From: Candidatus Omnitrophota bacterium
Lineage (GTDB): Bacteria > Omnitrophota > Omnitrophia > Omnitrophales > Danuiimicrobiaceae
NCBI GenBank assembly: GCA_016206945.1
Contig: JACQQP010000059.1
Span: 1 to 17,279 of the forward strand
Reading direction: 5' to 3'
DNA: 17,279 nucleotides
Numbering within the stretch: position 1 is the stretch's first letter; each line of letters begins with the position of its first letter. This document shows, piece after piece, positions 5,439 through 13,154 of this stretch. The notes under the pieces are model-generated. The model was not told the DNA's origin. It made no database searches and saw only the letters and a list, made by a program, of their open reading frames with translations. The position numbers were made by a program, and so were the translations under genes.

Positions 5439-6818
5439 TTACCCCTTCGTGCCGTGAAGCTCTTTGAGCCGCTCTTGATGAACTTTCTCATAACCAAACG
5501 CGGTTGGGCGGTAATACTCTCCTTTTCGCTTTACATATTCTTGTTTCACGTAATGAACGGGAAACTTGTGCGCATATTGATAACCCTCGCCGTGGCCCAA
5601 ACGCTTCGCACCGAAATAGCTTTTATCTCGCAGGTGATTAGGTACTTCTTGAGCGGTGTCTTGTTCGACGTCCTTCGCCGCTTCTTCGATAGCAAGGTAA
5701 GACGCGTTGCTTTTGGGAGCTAAAGCCATATAGGTAACGAGCTGTGATAATATAATCCGTGCTTCAGGAAGCCCGACGAACTCAATTGCTTGAAGTCCCG
5801 CTGAAGCGAGAATTAAAGCCTGTGGATCAGCGTTTCCAATATCTTCGGAAGCAAGGATGAGAACGCGCCTCACTATAAATCTGGGGTCTTCCCCCGCATA
5901 AAGCATTTTGGCAAGCCAATACACACTGGCGTCAGGATCGCTTCCCCGCATACTCTTGATAAAGGCGCTCGCCGTATCATAATGATAATCCTCATCGCGG
6001 TCATAATAAACGATACGCCTCTGGCAAGACTCCTCGCTAACCACCCTTGTAAAATGAACTATCCCCTTTGTATCAGGCTCGGTCGTCAACACGCCCACTT
6101 CAAGCGCATTTAAGGCACGGCGCGCATCCCCTGAAGCGGTCTTCACGATATGCTCCAGGGCGTTTTTTTCCACGTCAATCTTCATCTTTCCAAAACCGCG
6201 TTCGGGATCCCCAAGCGCTTGCTTTAGAACCCGAACGAGCTCTTCTTCTGTAAGCGGCCGCAATTCGAATATCGTAGATCTCGAAAGCAATGGCCCATTG
6301 ATCGAAAAAGAAGGATTATGAGTCGTGGAACCAATCAGAATTAACGTTCCATTTTCAACGTCCGGCATGAGGACATCTTGCTGGCCCTTGTTAAACCTAT
6401 GAATCTCATCGATGAAGAGAATAGTTCTTTCGCTTTTCTCTTCCTTAAAATATTTGGCCTCATCGATAATGGTCCTGATATCCTGAACGTTGGCGGCTAC
6501 GGCATTTAACGACTTGAAACGTGCGCCTGTCATCCGAGAAATCACGAGCGCAAGCGTGGTTTTTCCGCTTCCCGGAGGTCCATAGAGAATAAGACTGGTG
6601 AGACGATCCGCGGTAATAATGCGCTTCAGAAGTTTTCCTTGGCCAAGGAGATGCTCTTGTCCGATAAATTCCTCAAGGCTGCGCGGCCGCATTCTGGAGG
6701 CAAGCGGCGCATGCGGATCCAGGGTCAATTCGTCACCGACACCGTTTTCCCCAACTCTCTTGCGTTCCGCACCAGCTTTGATTTTCTTAGAACGCACTTC
6801 TTGACCGAATAAATCCAT
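5439..6818 (-). CDS. rarA: Replication-associated recombination protein A, AAA+ ATPase (RarA/MgsA)
   Basis: RarA is a clamp-loader-like AAA+ ATPase that acts at stalled replication forks with single-strand-binding protein. The 459-residue protein has Walker A GPPGSGKT (80-87), Walker B ILFIDEIH (133-140), sensor 1 GSTTHNPS (163-170) and the arginine-finger LLSR (177-180). The C-terminal oligomerisation region includes SMRGSDPDASVYWLAKML, RRVLILASEDIGNADPQAL and, near the end, NHLRDKSYFGAKRLGHGEG. Length and motif order are normal. The first 30 residues are a basic, variable leader before the ASRMRPRSLEEFIGQEHLL start of the family core. It starts 8 bp after pheT ends, so it is likely the last gene of the translation operon. 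Confidence 0.95.
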   Translation of the reverse strand: MDLFGQEVRSKKIKAGAERKRVGENGVGDELTLDPHAPLASRMRPRSLEEFIGQEHLLGQGKLLKRIITADRLTSLILYGPPGSGKTTLALVISRMTGARFKSLNAVAANVQDIRTIIDEAKYFKEEKSERTILFIDEIHRFNKGQQDVLMPDVENGTLILIGSTTHNPSFSINGPLLSRSTIFELRPLTEEELVRVLKQALGDPERGFGKMKIDVEKNALEHIVKTASGDARRALNALEVGVLTTEPDTKGIVHFTRVVSEESCQRRIVYYDRDEDYHYDTASAFIKSMRGSDPDASVYWLAKMLYAGEDPRFIVRRVLILASEDIGNADPQALILASAGLQAIEFVGLPEARIILSQLVTYMALAPKSNASYLAIEEAAKDVEQDTAQEVPNHLRDKSYFGAKRLGHGEGYQYAHKFPVHYVKQEYVKRKGEYYRPTAFGYEKVHQERLKELHGTKG

Positions 6819-6826
6819 GAAACACC

Positions 6827-8884
6827 TTATGAGTCGTTTTTACCTTTTGGGAGTTCGGCCCCAAAAGAGCGGTTCAACGAGTCAATAATCGAAAAATGAA
6901 GTTGATTGACTTCCTCATTTTGAAGTGTTCTTTGTCTTGATTGGTAATAGATTCGAAACGATAAATTTTTCTTACCTTGCTGAATTTGGCTTCCTTTGAA
7001 ACGATTCAAGACATCAATCCCGGAGACCAACTCTCCACCAAGGCTTTTAATTCGCTCAAAAATGTGCTGAGCTGGAATCGATTCATCTAAAATAAGAGTA
7101 AGATCCCTCGGAGATGGCGGATATTTGGGCAAGTCTTTCACCTTTAACTCCGTAGCTTGATACTGAGTGATCCTCTCTAAACTCATCTCCCCATAGTAGA
7201 CGGGTTTGTCTAAATCGTACTGTTTTCTAACTTTGTCTGACAAAGTTCCATAAGAACCCAATGGATGCGTCCCTTTATATAAGGAAATAGCTTCCCCCTT
7301 TTTGTAGATAAAGTCCTCAAACGGCGCATGGGTCACCTGCTGGTCCAAACCAAATCGAAGGAGAAGATGCTGAATGGCCCCCTTTAAATCGTAGAGTGTA
7401 TTCCGCCTTTTCCCCTCCACAAAATTGGACCGCCCTACCCCCGCCACGACCAAAGCCAATAATCGTTCTTCTTTGGGTAGTTTTTGACCATTCGGTAAGT
7501 ATCGGTTCCCGATTTCAAATAACCAGAAATCGTTTTGGCCGGCAAAGAAATTTTGGCGAGTGGTTTGTGCCAAGCCGTGCAATAAATCAGGACGCATCAA
7601 ATTAAGCTCTCTATTTTTCGGATTGATCACCCGCACGCCATGAGCTATCCCACGTTTCAGAACGATCGATTCTTCTACCATGCTGTACGTAATCACTTCC
7701 TGAAATCCCAATCCGACACACAGCTCTCGAGCCTTCTTTTCGGCAACCAAAATCGGATCAACGGTTGGTTCCGCAAGCGTCGGTGAGGGTAATGTCTCGG
7801 GAATGCGATTGTAACCGTAAACTCTTGCGATCTCCTCAATCAAATCAATCGGACGTTTCAAATCTGCAGATCGAAATGAAGGCACTGATGCTCTGATAAC
7901 ATTCGTCGTTTCTGACACGCGAAGTCCAAGACGGCTCAAAATCGACTTGATTTTACTTTGCGGGACTTGGACGCCTAAAATCCGCCTCACTTCGCTTCGC
8001 TTGAGCGTTATTTTAGGCTCATCGATTGGAAGTCGGCCTGATCGAAATGCGCGGCTAATGCTTCCAATTCGTCCATGTCGAGAAATGAGAGCGACTGCCC
8101 GTTCCCGCGCGAGATCTACCCCCTTTGGATCTACTCGGCGCTCAAAACGGTAGGAAGATTCGCTCCCAAGACCCAAGCGCCTGGCCGTATGGCGAACAAC
8201 CGTTGGGGCAAAGAAAGCGGATTCTAAAAGAAGGTTTCTCGTTTTTTCAGTTACTTCTGAATCCTTCCCACCCATGACACCTCCAATGGCAACAGGGCCT
8301 TTTTCATCCGCAATCACCAAATCACCTTTGGTTAAATCATAATTCGCCCCATCAATCGCTACAATCTTCTCGTTTGGCTTCGCTCGCCTGGCAGAAATCG
8401 TAGTTCCATGCAAAAGATCGGCGTCAAACGCGTGAAGGGGTTGTCCGCATTCCAAAAGGACATAATTCGCCACATCCACGATGAAATTGATAGACCGAAT
8501 CCCGCAAGCCTCAAGACGCTTCTTCATAAAACCTGGCGTTTCACTCCATCGAACACCTTCGAGCAAGGTTGCTGAATAATAAGGACAAAGCTCCCGGTCC
8601 GGTGTTGAAATTTGAAACACCCTTTCGGTCTTTCCCCTTGGCGTGATCTTAAATGGCGGCGGTCGGAACGTATTTCCTGTCACTGCGTGTACTTCGCGGG
8701 CGACACCCAAATGGGATAACCAATCGGGACGGTTGGTGGTCACTTCAATCTCAAAGACGGTGTCAGAACCAATGCTTGTGACTTGCTCGATATTCAACCC
8801 TGCCAGGGTCATGACATCCGATAATTTCCCGACAGAGCCTTTCACGTTCACGAAATCTTTTAGCCAATCTAATGAAATCTTCAT
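6827..8884 (-). CDS. pheT: Phenylalanyl-tRNA synthetase beta subunit lacking the tRNA-binding OB domain
   Basis: PheT with PheS charges tRNA-Phe; PheT carries editing and tRNA contacts. The 685-residue protein opens MKISLDWLKDFVNV and by residue 41 has already reached DTVFEIEVTTNRPDWLSHLG, which in the long bacterial form follows a tRNA-binding OB-fold insert of about 110 residues. That insert is absent. The remaining parts follow in order: the B3/B4 editing region with GQPLHAFDADLL, B5, the core beta domain (NPKNRELNLMRPDLL), and the C-terminal FDX-ACB domain starting LPKYPPSPRDLTLIL. It lies 76 bp after pheS, a gap holding a perfect 11-bp inverted repeat. Confidence 0.96.
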   Translation of the reverse strand: MKISLDWLKDFVNVKGSVGKLSDVMTLAGLNIEQVTSIGSDTVFEIEVTTNRPDWLSHLGVAREVHAVTGNTFRPPPFKITPRGKTERVFQISTPDRELCPYYSATLLEGVRWSETPGFMKKRLEACGIRSINFIVDVANYVLLECGQPLHAFDADLLHGTTISARRAKPNEKIVAIDGANYDLTKGDLVIADEKGPVAIGGVMGGKDSEVTEKTRNLLLESAFFAPTVVRHTARRLGLGSESSYRFERRVDPKGVDLARERAVALISRHGRIGSISRAFRSGRLPIDEPKITLKRSEVRRILGVQVPQSKIKSILSRLGLRVSETTNVIRASVPSFRSADLKRPIDLIEEIARVYGYNRIPETLPSPTLAEPTVDPILVAEKKARELCVGLGFQEVITYSMVEESIVLKRGIAHGVRVINPKNRELNLMRPDLLHGLAQTTRQNFFAGQNDFWLFEIGNRYLPNGQKLPKEERLLALVVAGVGRSNFVEGKRRNTLYDLKGAIQHLLLRFGLDQQVTHAPFEDFIYKKGEAISLYKGTHPLGSYGTLSDKVRKQYDLDKPVYYGEMSLERITQYQATELKVKDLPKYPPSPRDLTLILDESIPAQHIFERIKSLGGELVSGIDVLNRFKGSQIQQGKKNLSFRIYYQSRQRTLQNEEVNQLHFSIIDSLNRSFGAELPKGKNDS

Positions 8885-8907
8885 GTTTAGCTTTCAGACC
8901 TCAGCTT

Positions 8908-8952
8908 TCAGTCTTCAGCAAATCAAATTGGCAGCTAATGTCTGAAGACTGA
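8908..8952. repeat. Perfect 11-bp inverted repeat in the pheS-pheT gap
   Basis: TCAGTCTTCAG (8908-8918) and CTGAAGACTGA (8942-8952) are exact reverse complements with a 23-nt loop. Nearby words such as CTTTCAGACCTCAGCTTTCA belong to the same low-complexity family. No U-tract follows on the minus strand, so it is more likely a dispersed repeat or a processing hairpin than a terminator. Confidence 0.65.
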
Positions 8953-8960
8953 TGACTATT

Positions 8961-9935
8961 TTAAAATTGCTCCAAAAATCTTAGGTCATTTTCAAAAAAA
9001 AGCCGAATATCTTTAATACCATATTTGAGCATCGCGATCCTCTCGACACCCAATCCAAAGGCAAATCCCTGGACTTTTTTTGGATCATAACCAACAGCTT
9101 CAAAAACAGCAGGATGAACTTGCCCCGCACCCAATATTTCAAGCCAGCCCCGTCCCCAACTAATGTCTACGTCCACGCTCGGTTCTGTGAAGGGAAAGAA
9201 GTGAGGTTTAAAACGCATCTCGATATGGTTTCCGAATAGCTTCCTCAAGAACAAATGAATCACGCCTTTGAGATCTGAAAATGTCGTGCGGTCGTCCACC
9301 ATAAGCCCTTCGATTTGATGAAACATAAAGGAATGGCTCGCATCCACTTCGTCAGGCCGATAGACTTTCCCTGGCGCAATGATTCGAACAGGGGGTTTTC
9401 TTTTTTCCATGACTCGAATTTGAACCGTTGACGTTTGGGATCTCAAGAGGTGGCCTTGCTCCGTGTAAAACGTATCGAACGCATCACGTGAGGGGTGATC
9501 GAGAGGAATATTCAACGCCGTGAAGTTATAAAACTCGGTTTCAATTTCGCGCCCATCTACGATTTCAAAACCGAGACGCGTAAAAATATCACCAATTTCA
9601 CGAATCGTTTGAGTAATCGGATGAAGCCGACCCAGGCGAGGTGGCACGCCTGGGAGGGTCGGATCCTCATAACTGAAATCAGAATCAACGCCGCCGACAG
9701 AGCCTTCCTTCTCCGAAACCGCTCTTTCGATGAACCTCTTGAGTTGATTCAAAAGCTCGCCGAACTTCGGGCGCTCCTCGCGGGAAAGCGTTCCCATCTC
9801 GCTAAATAAGTGAGCAAGCTTTCCCTTTCTCCCAAGATAAGCAACGCGAAGGTTCTCAAGCGCTTGAGGACCACTAACTTCTGCCAGTTGGGACTTGAAT
9901 TCTTCCTGGAGGCGAGCGAGGTCTGTCATATCCAT
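8961..9935 (-). CDS. pheS: Phenylalanyl-tRNA synthetase alpha subunit
   Basis: PheS is the catalytic subunit that activates phenylalanine. The 324-residue protein has the N-terminal coiled-coil arm (about 1-90) and the class II catalytic core: motif 1 from HPITQTIREIGDIFTRLGF (105), FMFHQIEGLMVD (203-214, motif 2), FTEPSVDVDI (249-258) and motif 3 GFAFGLGVERIAML (290-303). Length is close to the family norm. In the loop before WLEILGAGQVHP the glycine-cysteine seen in many homologues reads GA. The start ATG has GGGA 6 nt before it. It follows rplT by 46 bp in the order common in bacteria. Confidence 0.97.
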   Translation of the reverse strand: MDMTDLARLQEEFKSQLAEVSGPQALENLRVAYLGRKGKLAHLFSEMGTLSREERPKFGELLNQLKRFIERAVSEKEGSVGGVDSDFSYEDPTLPGVPPRLGRLHPITQTIREIGDIFTRLGFEIVDGREIETEFYNFTALNIPLDHPSRDAFDTFYTEQGHLLRSQTSTVQIRVMEKRKPPVRIIAPGKVYRPDEVDASHSFMFHQIEGLMVDDRTTFSDLKGVIHLFLRKLFGNHIEMRFKPHFFPFTEPSVDVDISWGRGWLEILGAGQVHPAVFEAVGYDPKKVQGFAFGLGVERIAMLKYGIKDIRLFFENDLRFLEQF

Positions 9936-9981
9936 TTATTCCCACTCTTTCCTTACCATTTGGGAAGAAGGAAGAAGAGCG

Positions 9982-10332
9982 TTACTTTTTCTTGGCGAGT
10001 TCAACGAGTTCTTTAAACGCCTGTCCATCTCGGACTGCAATGTCCGCAAGAGACTTGCGGTCCAAGGTCACTTGCGCATGACGAAGTCCTGCCATAAACT
10101 TGGAATAAGAAACGCCGTTTTTGCGGCAAGCAGCATTGATCCGAATCACCCAGAGATTTCGAAAGGCGCGCTTCCTTTTCCTTCTATCCCGCGTCGCAAA
10201 GGCAAGTGCCCTTTGAACCGTTTCGCGGGCTGTGCGATAAAGTCTGTGACGGCCGCCCCAAAATCCCTTGGCGCGCTTTAAAAATTTCTTCTTCCGCTTG
10301 CGCGTCGCTGAAATACGTGTTGCCCGTGCCAT
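9982..10332 (-). CDS. rplT: 50S ribosomal protein L20
   Basis: L20 binds 23S rRNA early in large-subunit assembly. The 116-residue protein opens MARATRISATRKRKKKFLKR and contains AKGFWGGRHRLYRTARETV and RNLWVIRINAACRKNGVSYS, the usual L20 order; length is normal. A GGGAGGA stretch lies 13 nt before the ATG and the gene begins 19 bp after rpmI. In other bacteria L20 represses its own operon by binding the infC-rpmI leader; I see no clear copy of that site. Confidence 0.97.
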   Translation of the reverse strand: MARATRISATRKRKKKFLKRAKGFWGGRHRLYRTARETVQRALAFATRDRRKRKRAFRNLWVIRINAACRKNGVSYSKFMAGLRHAQVTLDRKSLADIAVRDGQAFKELVELAKKK

Positions 10333-10351
10333 ATTTTAGTCAAATCCTCCC

Positions 10352-10549
10352 TCACCCATAAGGAAGCGCTCTTAACACCGCTTTTCGATCCACCTTACCC
10401 ATCGCCCATCTCTTTCGCGCAAGTCGTTTCTTAGAAGCCGCTCGATCGCCCAAAAGATGCCGCCGTTTGGTTCTCGAGCTGAGCACCTTGCCTTTCGCCG
10501 TCATTTTGAATCGACTTCGCATCGCCTTATTCGTTTTGAGTTTTCGCAT
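10352..10549 (-). CDS. rpmI: 50S ribosomal protein L35
   Basis: L35 is a small basic protein of the large subunit. The 65-residue sequence opens MRKLKTNKAMRSRFKMTAKG and continues with TKRRHLLGDRAASKKRLARK, the normal L35 pattern. The ATG lies inside the end of infC, overlapping it by 23 nt, and has only a weak GAAAAAG upstream. This points to translational coupling with infC. Confidence 0.96.
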   Translation of the reverse strand: MRKLKTNKAMRSRFKMTAKGKVLSSRTKRRHLLGDRAASKKRLARKRWAMGKVDRKAVLRALPYG

Positions 10550-11099
10550 CTTTTTCAGGAATCACTTTTACTTTCTTTTTGATGTTGGGTTTCGGCGTAA
10601 ACAAAATCACAATCAATCGATTCTCAAGCCCCGAATTCTTCTCAACCTCGGCCACATCGGCCAAGTCTTCCACAAAACGATCGAGCACGCGTTTCCCGAG
10701 GTCTAAGTGCATCACTTCTCTTCCGCGAAAGAACATAGACAATTTCACCTTGTCGCCGCGCTCGAGAAAATTCACCGCACTTCTTAACTTCGTCTGATAA
10801 TCATTCTCCCAAATCTTGGACGTGACCTTAATTTCCTTAATGTGAGCAATATGCTGCTTTTTGCGCGCCTGTTTCTCTTCCTTCTCCAACGTATACAAAT
10901 ACTTCCCGAAATCCGTAATTCGGCAGACGGGCGGTTTTGCCGTTGGCGATATTTCCACAAGATCAAGCCCTTCTTCTCGAGCCTTGGCGAGACCTTCCTG
11001 CGGCGTTACAATTCCAATTTGTTTTCCATCAGAACCAATCAAGCGAATCTGCGGTGTTCTGATCCGCTCATTCCGCCGAATAAATTTTTTATCGATAAT
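10527..11099 (-). CDS. infC: Translation initiation factor IF-3 with a non-AUG start
   Basis: IF-3 binds the 30S subunit, prevents early 50S joining and checks start codons. The core includes VDLVEIS-like GLDLVEISPTAKPPVCRI and FGKYLY, then IKEIKVTSKIWENDYQTKL and FFRGREVMHLDLG. The N-terminal domain starts upstream of any ATG: the reading frame continues as IIDKKFIRRNERIRTPQIRL. AGGAGGT (11111-11105) stands 5 nt before an ATT codon (11099) and 8 nt before ATC (11096); no in-frame ATG lies near. I therefore place the start at ATT, giving 190 residues; ATC at 11096 is equally possible. It lies 14 bp after thrS. An AUU start is known in E. coli infC, where it lets IF-3 limit its own synthesis. 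Confidence 0.93.
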   Translation of the reverse strand: MIDKKFIRRNERIRTPQIRLIGSDGKQIGIVTPQEGLAKAREEGLDLVEISPTAKPPVCRITDFGKYLYTLEKEEKQARKKQHIAHIKEIKVTSKIWENDYQTKLRSAVNFLERGDKVKLSMFFRGREVMHLDLGKRVLDRFVEDLADVAEVEKNSGLENRLIVILFTPKPNIKKKVKVIPEKDAKTQNE

Positions 11100-11104
11100 C
11101 TCCC

Positions 11105-11111
11105 ACCTCCT
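11105..11111 (-). promoter_or_regulatory. infC Shine-Dalgarno AGGAGGT that fixes the non-AUG start
   Basis: This is the strongest ribosome binding site in the window. It lies 5 nt before ATT and 8 nt before ATC, both in the infC frame, with no ATG, GTG or TTG at suitable distance. Confidence 0.8.
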
Positions 11112-11113
11112 GG

Positions 11114-12844
11114 TTAACTTTTATTTTTAATTTCTTCTTTCAGTTTCGCAATCACTGACTCAATTTTGAGCGGTCCTAAATCTTTCCCGCCCCGAACGCG
11201 AAGCGCGACCGAATCGGATTCAAGTTCTTTGGCACCCACTACGCCAATGTAAGGAATTTTCTGAAGTTCGGCCTCGCGAATCTTATAATTGATTTTCTCA
11301 GATCGAAGATCCAGTTCACTTCGAATTCCAGCATTCAGGAATTTCCGGTGGGCGGCCTTTGCACCGTCATCTTGCTTTTCAGAAATCGTGGTAATCAGAA
11401 TCTGAATGGGAGCAAGCCACAAGGGAAAAGCACCGCCATAATGTTCCACCAAAACCCCATAGAACCGCTCGACCGATCCAAATACTGCCCGATGAATCAT
11501 CACCGGGCGGTGCATTTTACCGTCTGGCCCAACATACTCAAGCCCAAACCGTTCGGGCATCATAAAGTCAAGCTGGATCGTCCCGCACTGCCAATCGCGC
11601 CCGATGGAATCGGTCACCTCAAAGTCGATTTTGGGCCCATAGAAGGCGCCGCCGCCCGGGTTCACTTCGTAATCAATTTGATTGCGCTTCAGAGCCGCTT
11701 CAAGGCCATGGGTCGCCTTTTCCCATATTTCGTCAGATCCCATAGATTCCATAGGCTTGGTCGAAAGACTGATCGAAACGTCCGCAAATCCGAAAGTTCG
11801 ATACATTTTGAGAATGAGCCGAATGACACTCGCAATTTCTTGTTCGATTTGATCACCATAGCAAAAGATGTGGGTATCGTCAATGGTGAAGGCCTTCACT
11901 CGGAAAAGTCCATGAAGCACCCCTGAAAGCTCATGCCGATGGACCAATCCAAGTTCAGCAAGTCGCATGGGAAGATCACGATAGGACCGCTGCTCGCTCC
12001 GATAAACAAGCGTACTGCCCGGACAGTTCATCGGCTTAATCGCAAACTGGACCTCATCCATTTTTGTAAAATACATGTGATCCTTATAGTGCTCATAATG
12101 TCCACTCTGTTTCCAAAGTTGATCTCTCAAAATCATCGGCGTCCTAATCTCGAGGTAGCCCTCCTTTTCATGCTCCTTGCGCCAGTAACGAATGAGTTCA
12201 TTATAAACGATCATTCCTTTGGGATGAAAAAACGGAATGGCGGGAGATTCATCATGAAAACTAAAGAGATCAAGCTCCCGGCCCAATTTTCTGTGATCGC
12301 GCCTCTTAGCCTCTTCCAGCTGCTTGAGGTAAGCATCCAAATCTTTTTCAGAATAAAAGGCAGTTCCATAGATCCGTTGAAGCATGGGATTTTGTTCACT
12401 GCCTCGCCAATAAGCGCCCGCAACGTTTAGTAACTTAAACGCTTTTACCTCGCTCGTACTGTCTACGTGATTGCCACGACAAAGATCTACAAACGGGCCA
12501 TTCGTATAAAGCCAGATGTTGTCATCCGGGAGTCCTTCCAATATCTCAAGCTTATACCGCTCGTCTCTTTTTTTAAAAAAATCCTGCGCTTCCTGGCGTG
12601 TCACTTTTTTCCCCGAAAATTTCTGCCCCTCTTTGATGATGTCCAAACATTTCGCCTCAATCTTCTTCAAATCCTCATCCGTAAAAGACCGGTCCAAGTC
12701 AAAGTCATAGTAAAAACCGTCCTTAATTGCAGGACCGATCGCAAGTTTCACCTTGGGAAATAAACTTTGCACGGCTTGAGCCAAAATATGGGAGCAACTA
12801 TGGCGAAGACGCTCCAAATCTTGTGCTGTAGAAGTACTAAGCAT
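11114..12844 (-). CDS. thrS: Threonyl-tRNA synthetase lacking the N-terminal TGS domain
   Basis: ThrRS charges tRNA-Thr and edits Ser-tRNA-Thr. The 576-residue protein starts directly at the editing domain: RHSCSHILAQAV has the HxxxH pair (15, 19), followed by DLCRGNH (C122, H126). The class II core has the zinc ligands C274 (MNCPGS), H325 (DDTHIF) and H451 (MIHRAV), and the C-terminal anticodon-binding domain starts near 475. The family's usual first 60-odd residues, the TGS domain, are absent. The frame stays open for some codons upstream but without a start that would supply TGS. No Shine-Dalgarno precedes the ATG. It is the first gene after the promoter at 12921-12949. Confidence 0.96.
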   Translation of the reverse strand: MLSTSTAQDLERLRHSCSHILAQAVQSLFPKVKLAIGPAIKDGFYYDFDLDRSFTDEDLKKIEAKCLDIIKEGQKFSGKKVTRQEAQDFFKKRDERYKLEILEGLPDDNIWLYTNGPFVDLCRGNHVDSTSEVKAFKLLNVAGAYWRGSEQNPMLQRIYGTAFYSEKDLDAYLKQLEEAKRRDHRKLGRELDLFSFHDESPAIPFFHPKGMIVYNELIRYWRKEHEKEGYLEIRTPMILRDQLWKQSGHYEHYKDHMYFTKMDEVQFAIKPMNCPGSTLVYRSEQRSYRDLPMRLAELGLVHRHELSGVLHGLFRVKAFTIDDTHIFCYGDQIEQEIASVIRLILKMYRTFGFADVSISLSTKPMESMGSDEIWEKATHGLEAALKRNQIDYEVNPGGGAFYGPKIDFEVTDSIGRDWQCGTIQLDFMMPERFGLEYVGPDGKMHRPVMIHRAVFGSVERFYGVLVEHYGGAFPLWLAPIQILITTISEKQDDGAKAAHRKFLNAGIRSELDLRSEKINYKIREAELQKIPYIGVVGAKELESDSVALRVRGGKDLGPLKIESVIAKLKEEIKNKS

Positions 12845-12920
12845 ACACAGGAACTGGATTAAATCGGAAGGTAAGTTTGCAGACTCATTGCAACTTATTG
12901 AGTTTCATAGGCTTGTAGAA

Positions 12921-12949
12921 ATTATATATCTAGGCTAATTTGGATTCAA
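12921..12949 (-). promoter_or_regulatory. Sigma70-type promoter for the thrS-infC-rpmI-rplT-pheST-rarA operon
   Basis: The minus strand shows TTGAAT (12949-12944), a 17-bp spacer and a perfect TATAAT (12926-12921). Transcription should start near 12914 and give a leader of about 70 nt. The leader has a small TTGCA/TGCAA hairpin but no U-tract terminator and no T-box motif. Confidence 0.75.
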
Positions 12950-12968
12950 GCATTTTATGCTAAAATTA

Positions 12969-13029
12969 TGCGGGTGGCCGCGGCGCCAGAACCAAGGATA
13001 GAAGACGCCGCAACCGAGGGATTCCCGCA
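12969..13029. repeat. GC-rich nested inverted repeat upstream of the thrS promoter
   Basis: TGCGGG (12969-12974) pairs with CCCGCA (13024-13029), and inside it GCGGCG (12980-12985) pairs with CGCCGC (13006-13011) across a 20-nt loop. GGGATTCCC near the outer arm forms a small hairpin of its own. It lies upstream of the promoter in AT-rich surroundings, so it is not in the thrS leader. It could be a second dispersed repeat or an unrecognised small RNA. Confidence 0.45.
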
Positions 13030-13041
13030 CAATCACCAACC

Positions 13042-13146
13042 CGTCATTCTGAGCCCTTCGATGTCATGCTGAGCGTAGCGAAGCATCTCAGGGTAAACTC
13101 CGCGAAGAATCTCTGAGATCCTTCGGCCTTTGGCCTCAGGATGACG
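13042..13146. repeat. Palindromic dispersed-type intergenic repeat (MITE-like)
   Basis: The ends CGTCATTCTGAG (13042-13053) and CTCAGGATGACG (13135-13146) are inverted repeats matching at 11 of 12 positions. Inside, GTCATGCTGAG (13063-13073) is a second copy of the end, ATCTCTGAGAT is a palindrome, and GGCC-TTT-GGCC is a hairpin. I recall the phrase pattern GTCATTCTGAGCGAAGCGAAGAATCT as a common dispersed repeat in many bacterial genomes, but no search was possible. It ends 9 bp before the stop codon of the long ORF and may shape that mRNA's 3' end. Confidence 0.75.
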
Positions 13147-13154
13147 GTTGAGAG

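Noticed and set aside
11348..12430. Two long plus-strand open frames (192 and 165 codons)
   Set aside because: Both lie antisense to thrS and have no family features.
12845..12920. T-box leader for thrS
   Set aside because: The leader is only about 70 nt and lacks the T-box sequence, the specifier stem and a terminator.
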